Origin: UMGS1387 sp045539625
Lineage (GTDB): Bacteria; Bacillota; Clostridia; Oscillospirales; CAG-382
Assembly: GCA_045539625.1 (NCBI GenBank)
Contig: JAZQFS010000025.1
Coordinates: 22,785 to 86,784, forward strand
Direction: 5' to 3'
DNA: 64,000 bases
Shown: piece after piece, positions 59,002-64,000 of the stretch
How positions within the stretch are numbered: the stretch's first letter is position 1
Layout: every line of letters starts with the position of its first letter
Translations under genes and position numbers: made by a program
The notes under the pieces: generated by a model
The model's database searches: none
What the model saw: only the letters and a program-made list of their open reading frames with translations
What the model was told of the DNA's origin: nothing

Positions 59002-59805
59002 TCAAGCCGCTTCACTTATTTCAGGAAGAATTACCGTAGTTGTACCGATTTCGGAAACTTCAATTGTTGCTTCAACAACGATGCCGTTGCTTATGACATT
59101 TAATTTCCAAATATATTTATCATCTTCAATTGTGAGAGTTATATCTTTTGTGTTTTCTATTTCCACATCACCGATATATTCATATATACCTTCGCCTGTC
59201 TTAACATAATTATCCGCATTATACAATGCTTCATTCTGCGCTTCATCTGTTTCTTCCGCCTGTGTCACATTCTTTATCCAATTACCGTTTTCATCTTGTG
59301 TGTACAAATACATTTCTCCATCAACAATTTCGGTATATGTGTCGCCTGCACCAAGAACACCGGATGTAAATGTTTTGTTTCCGTCTGTTTTAATTGTCAT
59401 GATAACATTACCGAACAAAGGCAGATTTTTCATAACGGTTACCGTTTGATAGTTATCTGCCTCATGATATTTTCTGAAAAGTTCTTCAAGCCCATCAGCT
59501 TCGGCTTCTGTGTTTTTCTTCCCAAGATAAACTGTACTTGTTTCACCGTCCCATTCAACATCTTTACCAAATGCGTTTGCAACCGCTCTTACAGGTAAAT
59601 ATGTTGTACCGTCCATGATAAAAGGCTCAACCGCATTACCGTCAGCATCTTTGGGCTCTATATACGTGCCGTCTACACATATTTTAATATTTTTATAAAA
59701 AATATCAACGTTTTTCTTTATGCTTTCACCTGCTGCTATAACAGTAATGCACACTACCAACGCACATAGCAAAACAACCACTGCCAAATTTCTTACTTTT
59801 TTCAT
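59002..59805 (-). CDS. Secreted stalk-domain (copper-amine-oxidase N-domain-like) protein
   Basis: 267 aa. Signal peptide 1-25 (LAVVVLLCALVVCITVIAAG). Residues about 35-95 form the stalk domain seen in Firmicutes: VDGTYIEPKDADGNAVEPF, TTYLPVRAVANAFGKDVEWD. The C-terminal 150 residues are beta-rich (DGEMYLYTQDENGNWIKN) and may be a lipoprotein-like sensor domain. Function unknown. GGAGG precedes ATG. Confidence 0.8.
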   Translation of the reverse strand: MKKVRNLAVVVLLCALVVCITVIAAGESIKKNVDIFYKNIKICVDGTYIEPKDADGNAVEPFIMDGTTYLPVRAVANAFGKDVEWDGETSTVYLGKKNTEAEADGLEELFRKYHEADNYQTVTVMKNLPLFGNVIMTIKTDGNKTFTSGVLGAGDTYTEIVDGEMYLYTQDENGNWIKNVTQAEETDEAQNEALYNADNYVKTGEGIYEYIGDVEIENTKDITLTIEDDKYIWKLNVISNGIVVEATIEVSEIGTTTVILPEISEAA

Positions 59806-59835
59806 TTGTTATACCTCCATAGCATTTATAGTATT

Positions 59836-59864
59836 ATTTTATCATACTTTATATTATTTGTCAA
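59836..59864 (-). promoter_or_regulatory. Promoter of the stalk-domain gene
   Basis: Minus strand: perfect TTGACA, 17-bp spacer, TAAAAT. Confidence 0.8.
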
Positions 59865-59910
59865 TATGTTTTCAGCTTTTGTCGTATAATATGTTCGGTG
59901 GTGATATAAA

Positions 59911-60060
59911 ATGCGTCCATTAAAAGAACGAATCAGCATTACAATTGACGGAGATGTTTTGGAAAAACTTCGAGAGAAAGCAGAATACGACGACAGGTCA
60001 CTATCACAATATATTAACATCGTTCTGAAAGAGCACATAAAAAAAACAGAACATAACTGA
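59911..60060 (+). CDS. 49-residue ribbon-helix-helix protein
   Basis: Begins MRPLKERISITIDGDVLEKL and continues REKAEYDDRSLSQYINIVLK. The beta strand RISITID, helix DGDVLEKLREKAEYDD and RSLSQYIN turn-helix are the Arc/CopG fold, which binds DNA as a dimer. GGTGGTG lies 8 bases before ATG, a TATAAT at 59885 has only a weak -35, and a terminator follows directly. It has no toxin partner, so it looks like a stand-alone regulator; the divergent stalk gene is the nearest possible target. Confidence 0.72.
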   Translation: MRPLKERISITIDGDVLEKLREKAEYDDRSLSQYINIVLKEHIKKTEHN

Positions 60061-60086
60061 ACACGGTAACAAGCCGTGTTTTTTCT
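60060..60086 (+). terminator. Terminator of the ribbon-helix-helix gene
   Basis: 7-bp stem AACACGG/CCGTGTT, then TTTTCTTT; begins on the last base of the stop codon. Confidence 0.85.
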
Positions 60087-60121
60087 TTGTTCAATTCTTA
60101 AATAAAATTGCCCGCTTTTTC

Positions 60122-60151
60122 TTGACATTTTCCTCATACATATGTTAAAAT
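60122..60151 (+). promoter_or_regulatory. Promoter of the second GH38 gene
   Basis: Perfect TTGACA, 18-bp spacer, TAAAAT with TGn extension, 32 bases before the start. Confidence 0.75.
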
Positions 60152-60183
60152 CAAACTGTAAATCCGAAAGTGAGGTAACCTTT

Positions 60184-62670
60184 ATGTCAAAAAAATTACA
60201 TCTGATTTGCAACGCACACCTTGACCCCGTATGGCAGTGGGAATGGGAGGAAGGTGCGGCAGAAGCTCTTTCCACCTTCAGAATCGCCGCAGATTTTTGC
60301 GAGCAGTATGATAACTTCGTTTTTTGTCATAACGAGGCTCTTTTATATAAATGGATAGAAGAATACGATATGCCTCTTTTTGAAAAAATACAGCGTCTTG
60401 TAAAGGAAGGCAAATGGCACATTATGGGCGGCTGGCATCTTCAGCCTGACTGCAATATGCCAAGCGGCGAGTTTTTCGTAAGACAGATTATGTCGGGAAG
60501 AAAGTATTTTCTTGAAAAGTTCGGCGTTGTACCCAAGGTTGCAATAAACGTTGATCCCTTCGGTCACACAAGAGGTCTTGTCCAGATTTTAAACAAGACA
60601 GGCTATGAAGGCTATATGTTTATGCGTCCGGGTGACGGTGACAGATGGATAAAGCTTCCCGCAAACGAATTCAAATGGGTTGGCTATGATGATTCGGAAA
60701 TCACCGCTGTACGCCACGGAAGCTACAATTCACATAAAGGTGACGCCATCAGCAAGGTCAAGGGCTTTTTTGACAGATGTCCCGAGGACGATTTTGTGCT
60801 TTGTCTGTGGGGTATCGGCAACCATGGCGGCGGACCTTCAAAGAAGGATATCGACGATATCAACGCTTTTGCCGAGGAAGTAAAAAGCAACGGCGGTCAC
60901 GAGGTTATTCATTCCACTCCCGAAAGCTATCTTGATGAGCTGAATAATTCAGGCAAAGAATTGCCAAAATATGAAAAGAGCTTAAACCCATGGTCTGTGG
61001 GCTGTTATACAAGCCAGGTACGTATCAAGCAGAAGTACAGAGCGGCGGAAAATCTCTTTACCCTTGCCGAAACAATGTGCTCTCACGCCTGTCTCAACAA
61101 TCTTATGGAGTATCCCGACACCGAGCTTGCCGAAGCTATTTATGACATTCTTACCGTTCAGTTCCACGACTCAATTCCGGGCTCTTCCGTTCAGCCCGTT
61201 GAAGAAATGGCACTTCGTATGCTTGACCACGGTATGGAAATTCTTACACGTGTAAAAGCAAGAGCCTTCTTCGCACTGGCTGCGGGACAGAAAAAGGCAG
61301 ACGAGGACAAAATCCCCGTATTTGCGTACAATCCCTATCCTTACGAAATAAGCGGTGATTTTACAAGCGAATTTATGCTTTGGGATCAGAATTGGAATCC
61401 TGAATTTTTAATGCCTCGTCTTTATGCTGCCGACGGAAGTATTGTGCCGTCTCAGTGTGAAAAGGAAAACAGCACAATTCCCATCCAGTGGAGAAAGAGA
61501 ATAGTGTTCAATGCAACGCTTGCTCCCATGTCCCTTAACCGTTTCGACTGTGCTTTTGATGTTATTGAAAAGAAGCCTGTTCCAACCTGCACGCAGGACG
61601 GCGAGCACTATGTATTTACCTGCAATTCCTTTGGAATAAAGATCAACAAAAACACGGGTCTTGTTGACTCATATACCAAGAACGGCAAAGAGTACGTAAA
61701 AGAAAACTCCTTCAGTCTCGATGTGTACGCTGACAACTACGACCCGTGGGGTATGGAGGTCAACTCCTTCAAGAATAAAATCGACTCATTCCGTATTGCA
61801 ACGTCCAAGGAAACGCAGAAATTCTGCTGTCTCGATAATGAATTAGCACCTGTTCACGTTATCGAAAGCGGAAGTGTCAGAACGGTTATCGAAGCGGTAT
61901 TCTGCTACGAGGATTCAAGAGCTCTTGTAAAATACTTCCTCTCCGAAAATGACGGACTGAGAATTGATGTAAGAGTTGTATGGACAGAAAAGCAGAAAAT
62001 GATTAAGCTAAGCGTTCCCTGTGCCTTCGGTGCAGACAAGTGCATCGGTGAGCACGCCTACGGCAGAGAAGAGCTGTTTACAGACTTAGTGGAAAACGTA
62101 TCACAGCGCTATCTTGTTGCAACAAACGGCAAACATGCAATAGCCGCTGCCAACAACGGCGTTTACGGCTCGTCCTTTGATGGCGAAAACGGTGTTCTCA
62201 ACATAACTCTTTTGCGTTCCCCCTCTTACACTGCTCACCCTCTTCCCCAAAGAATAACCATGCCTCAGGACAGATATCTGCCATACATCGAACAGGGCGA
62301 GCGTGACTTCTCCTTCCGCTTTGACATCGGTGCTCACAAGGAAATTCTTGACACAACTCCAAGACGTGCACAGCATTTCAATATGCAGCCCACATTGCTT
62401 TCCTTCTACCCCACAGGCATCGGTGAAAAGCCGCAAAGCCCTCTTAAGCTTAACGGCGATATTATTTGCTGCACTGCATTTAAAAAGGCTGAGGTTGGTG
62501 AAGGATACATTATCCGTCTGTTTAATCCAACAGGTGAAAACCAAAATGCAACTGTGGACTTTATGGGAAGAAAGCTGACACTTGACTTCGGAAAGTACGA
62601 AATCAAAACTGTTCGTGCAACAGAAACAGCACTTTGCGAAACAGACCTGCTTGAAAATCTTTTAGACTAA
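60184..62670 (+). CDS. Alpha-mannosidase, glycoside hydrolase family 38 (short form)
   Basis: 828 aa, cytoplasmic. The catalytic domain begins at the N terminus: zinc site CNAHLDPVWQW (H12, D14), nucleophile NVDPFGHTRG (D124), GNHGGGPSKKD and VQFHDSIPGSSV, then beta-rich domains. It lacks the N-terminal lectin-like region of the enzyme at 7919, so the two belong to different GH38 subgroups and probably have different linkage or size preference. Start ATG 60184 behind GAGGT; an ATG at 60142 lies in the promoter. Monocistronic. Confidence 0.93.
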   Translation: MSKKLHLICNAHLDPVWQWEWEEGAAEALSTFRIAADFCEQYDNFVFCHNEALLYKWIEEYDMPLFEKIQRLVKEGKWHIMGGWHLQPDCNMPSGEFFVRQIMSGRKYFLEKFGVVPKVAINVDPFGHTRGLVQILNKTGYEGYMFMRPGDGDRWIKLPANEFKWVGYDDSEITAVRHGSYNSHKGDAISKVKGFFDRCPEDDFVLCLWGIGNHGGGPSKKDIDDINAFAEEVKSNGGHEVIHSTPESYLDELNNSGKELPKYEKSLNPWSVGCYTSQVRIKQKYRAAENLFTLAETMCSHACLNNLMEYPDTELAEAIYDILTVQFHDSIPGSSVQPVEEMALRMLDHGMEILTRVKARAFFALAAGQKKADEDKIPVFAYNPYPYEISGDFTSEFMLWDQNWNPEFLMPRLYAADGSIVPSQCEKENSTIPIQWRKRIVFNATLAPMSLNRFDCAFDVIEKKPVPTCTQDGEHYVFTCNSFGIKINKNTGLVDSYTKNGKEYVKENSFSLDVYADNYDPWGMEVNSFKNKIDSFRIATSKETQKFCCLDNELAPVHVIESGSVRTVIEAVFCYEDSRALVKYFLSENDGLRIDVRVVWTEKQKMIKLSVPCAFGADKCIGEHAYGREELFTDLVENVSQRYLVATNGKHAIAAANNGVYGSSFDGENGVLNITLLRSPSYTAHPLPQRITMPQDRYLPYIEQGERDFSFRFDIGAHKEILDTTPRRAQHFNMQPTLLSFYPTGIGEKPQSPLKLNGDIICCTAFKKAEVGEGYIIRLFNPTGENQNATVDFMGRKLTLDFGKYEIKTVRATETALCETDLLENLLD

Positions 62671-62679
62671 AAGCTTCAG

Positions 62680-62709
62680 ACGGCTCGGTTAATCCGAGCC
62701 GTTATTTTT
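62680..62709 (+). terminator. Terminator of the short GH38 gene
   Basis: Perfect 9-bp stem ACGGCTCGG/CCGAGCCGT, loop TTAAT, then TATTTTTG. Confidence 0.88.
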
Positions 62710-62763
62710 GGAACTTTTTCCCATTTAATCCGTCTAAAACAGTAAAGACAAGGAGGCGAAGAT

Positions 62764-63693
62764 ATGAAAAAGCTTTTATACTGTGCAGTTCTGATGTTTC
62801 TTGCTCTGATATTGGTTTCCTGCGTTTACAAAACATACCGTCTTGATGAAAAAGCAGTCAAGGAAGCGCTGACAGACAACGGCATTTCGGGTGTTCCCGA
62901 AGCAGCAGACCTCTCTCAAACAGACAGCAAGCCGCTTTATGCTTCCGACATCATTGCCTGCATAATGGTTGACGGCAAGCTTTACTATGATACGGGACGG
63001 GCAAGCACCGTTAAGTACCGCTGCGGAGTTATGGACGGAAACATTGACAGCACCGTCGGCTCAAACCGTCTTCCACAAAAGGACAATCAGTCAAACTTCG
63101 GCGAGGACTACGGGTATCAGTACGGACCTCGTGAAGGTACAATAGAGGTGCTATTACAAGACGGTGAATGGCGTATTTTTGCAACGGAAGAAGTATTTGA
63201 AGACCTGCTGAATGAGTATTCGGACAGTTCTTTTAACGATGATACAAAACAAGGCTCCGATATTATCGGTTGTCCCAATGAGCTTGTGACGACAGAGTGT
63301 TTTCCCGACCTTGAAGAAAACACGTTTAAGGTGACTGAATTTTCGGTATTTGAATTAGGAAAAGGCACTTTAAAAAGAGCAGTGAATATTTCAGCAATTG
63401 ATGCTTTGAAAATCACCGACCTGCTTTATCAAAACGGCGAATACTGGACTGACGGAACAAGTGATTGTCTGACAGATTGTGCCATAAACATCAAGGGATT
63501 TTTATACTACTATCACTCAGAATGCGGTACGTTCATCAAGCTTAATTTAGCCGATGCTGCAATCTTCTCCCACGTTGAACCGCAGGACAACGGAAAAAGT
63601 CTTACTCTTTCGGAAAGTGACAGAGAAACAGTCAACGGTATTCTGGAAAAATATATTTCGCTATCCCCTGCTGTTTCACAATCCGTCGAATAA
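62764..63693 (+). CDS. Lipoprotein of unknown function
   Basis: 309 aa. A lipoprotein signal (LLYCAVLMFLALILVSC) places the lipid-modified Cys at about residue 20. The mature part is hydrophilic and beta-rich with no motif I recognise. AAGGAGG precedes ATG by 7 bases. It stands alone between a terminator and tRNA-Pro. Confidence 0.8.
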   Translation: MKKLLYCAVLMFLALILVSCVYKTYRLDEKAVKEALTDNGISGVPEAADLSQTDSKPLYASDIIACIMVDGKLYYDTGRASTVKYRCGVMDGNIDSTVGSNRLPQKDNQSNFGEDYGYQYGPREGTIEVLLQDGEWRIFATEEVFEDLLNEYSDSSFNDDTKQGSDIIGCPNELVTTECFPDLEENTFKVTEFSVFELGKGTLKRAVNISAIDALKITDLLYQNGEYWTDGTSDCLTDCAINIKGFLYYYHSECGTFIKLNLADAAIFSHVEPQDNGKSLTLSESDRETVNGILEKYISLSPAVSQSVE

Positions 63694-63746
63694 AACTATC
63701 CCCGCCGATATGTGGCGATTTATTTGTAACAAATTGCTTTTTGCCC

Positions 63747-63775
63747 TTGACAAATGCCTCATATTGTGATAGAAT
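63747..63775 (+). promoter_or_regulatory. Promoter of tRNA-Pro
   Basis: Perfect TTGACA, 17-bp spacer, TAGAAT with TGn extension, 12 bases before the mature tRNA. Confidence 0.88.
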
Positions 63776-63787
63776 ATACAGGCATTT

Positions 63788-63863
63788 CGAGGTGTGGCTC
63801 AGTTGGTAGAGTACGTGGTTTGGGACCATGGGGCCGCAGGTTCGAGTCCTGTCACCTCGACCA
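63788..63863 (+). tRNA. tRNA-Pro (anticodon TGG)
   Basis: 76 bases with encoded CCA. Acceptor CGAGGTG/CACCTCG, anticodon stem CGTGG/CCATG with loop TTTGGGA giving TGG, T-loop GGTTCGAGTCC. The wobble-reading TGG form decodes most Pro codons. Confidence 0.95.
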
Positions 63864-63864
63864 A

Positions 63865-63900
63865 ACAAAAATCCGTGTTCGAAAGAATGCGGATTTTTGT
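63865..63900 (+). terminator. Terminator of tRNA-Pro
   Basis: 11-bp stem ACAAAAATCCG/CGGATTTTTGT with built-in T-run. Confidence 0.85.
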
Positions 63901-64000
63901 TTGTATTATTCACTATTCATTATTCATCATTAATTTTTCATTTTCGAACACAGATTTTTAGTGAAGAATGAATAATGAAGTCGCTTCGCTGATGAATAAT
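63871..64000. repeat. Palindromic repeat cluster cut by the right edge
   Basis: Overlapping inverted repeats: ATCCGTGTTCGAAA (63871-63884) with TTTCGAACACAGAT (about 63942-63955, one mismatch); TTCATTATTCAT (63916-63927) with 63968-63979; GATGAATAAT (63991-64000) with 63919-63928. A GAAG-TCG-CTTC palindrome sits between two TGAATAAT linkers. It resembles the hairpin-linker array at 42611 in design but not in linker sequence. Confidence 0.6.

Noticed and set aside
1..64000. Prophage, integrative element or insertion sequence
   Set aside because: No integrase, transposase, phage structural or conjugation gene was seen on either strand; the accessory-looking region is limited to repeats and small genes at 42480-44130 and the right edge.

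Overview
The window looks like a chromosomal segment of an anaerobic, endospore-forming gut-type member of the Clostridia, most like the Ruminococcaceae/Oscillospiraceae. Supporting marks are the IspH-S1 domain fusion, spoIIID and a SpoIID-type protein, mini-RNase III (mrnC), RNase Y (rny), a CD1247-type acidic protein beside efp, GTP-dependent PEP carboxykinase, bacterial ApgM, many TTG starts with strong AGGAGG sites, and promoters that are often perfect TTGACA-17-TATAAT. No prophage, insertion sequence, CRISPR array or secretion island is visible. The left edge cuts a gene and the right edge cuts a repeat.

Layout. 1-10960 (+): sugar handling. It holds a truncated mutarotase-like protein, a stand-alone sugar-ABC ATPase, a flavoprotein of the NimA type, apgM, and an operon from a perfect promoter at 4185. 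That operon encodes an aldose-epimerase-like protein, a HAD phosphatase, an uncharacterised protein, a PfkB kinase and a GH38 alpha-mannosidase. 11051-19744 (-): CD1247-like, efp, an M24 peptidase and an Nfo-like protein, then ispH-S1, plsC, cmk, a BaiN-like flavoprotein and an RpiR regulator. 19892-22077 (+): a sugar isomerase and an RNA methyltransferase, divergent from RpiR. 22136-33720 (-): a close-packed run of twelve housekeeping genes, rimO-pgsA-cysE-cysS-mrnC-pth-nagA-(membrane)-metG-tatD-CPBP-SDR. 33966-37353 (+): envelope and sporulation-type proteins, including a 35-residue membrane microprotein. 37419-41656 (-): rny with a long leader, a G5/3D-domain wall protein and an aminotransferase.

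41865-44130 is the least ordinary part. After a flavin reductase-rubredoxin fusion come about 1.7 kb with no normal-sized gene. This stretch has a dense array of short hairpins joined by an ATATCATC linker, tRNA-Glu(CTC), tRNA-Gln(CTG), a structured element with a strong terminator, a coding remnant, and a 47-residue peptide gene with a consensus promoter. 44217-48342 is a MarR-controlled heterodimeric ABC exporter. 48418-52472 (-) has tcdA, a DEDDh exonuclease and a sugar-nucleotide pyrophosphorylase with a decayed phosphohexomutase domain. 52667-64000 has an S-layer-anchored protein followed by an ABC exporter, spoIIID, pckG, a stalk-domain protein, a ribbon-helix-helix protein, a second GH38 enzyme, a lipoprotein, tRNA-Pro and the start of another palindromic repeat cluster.

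Taken together, the genes describe a mannoside/hexosamine-using fermenter: two GH38 enzymes, NagA, several epimerase, isomerase and kinase genes, and PEPCK/ApgM at the lower end of glycolysis. All functional calls rest on motif recognition by eye; no database search was run.
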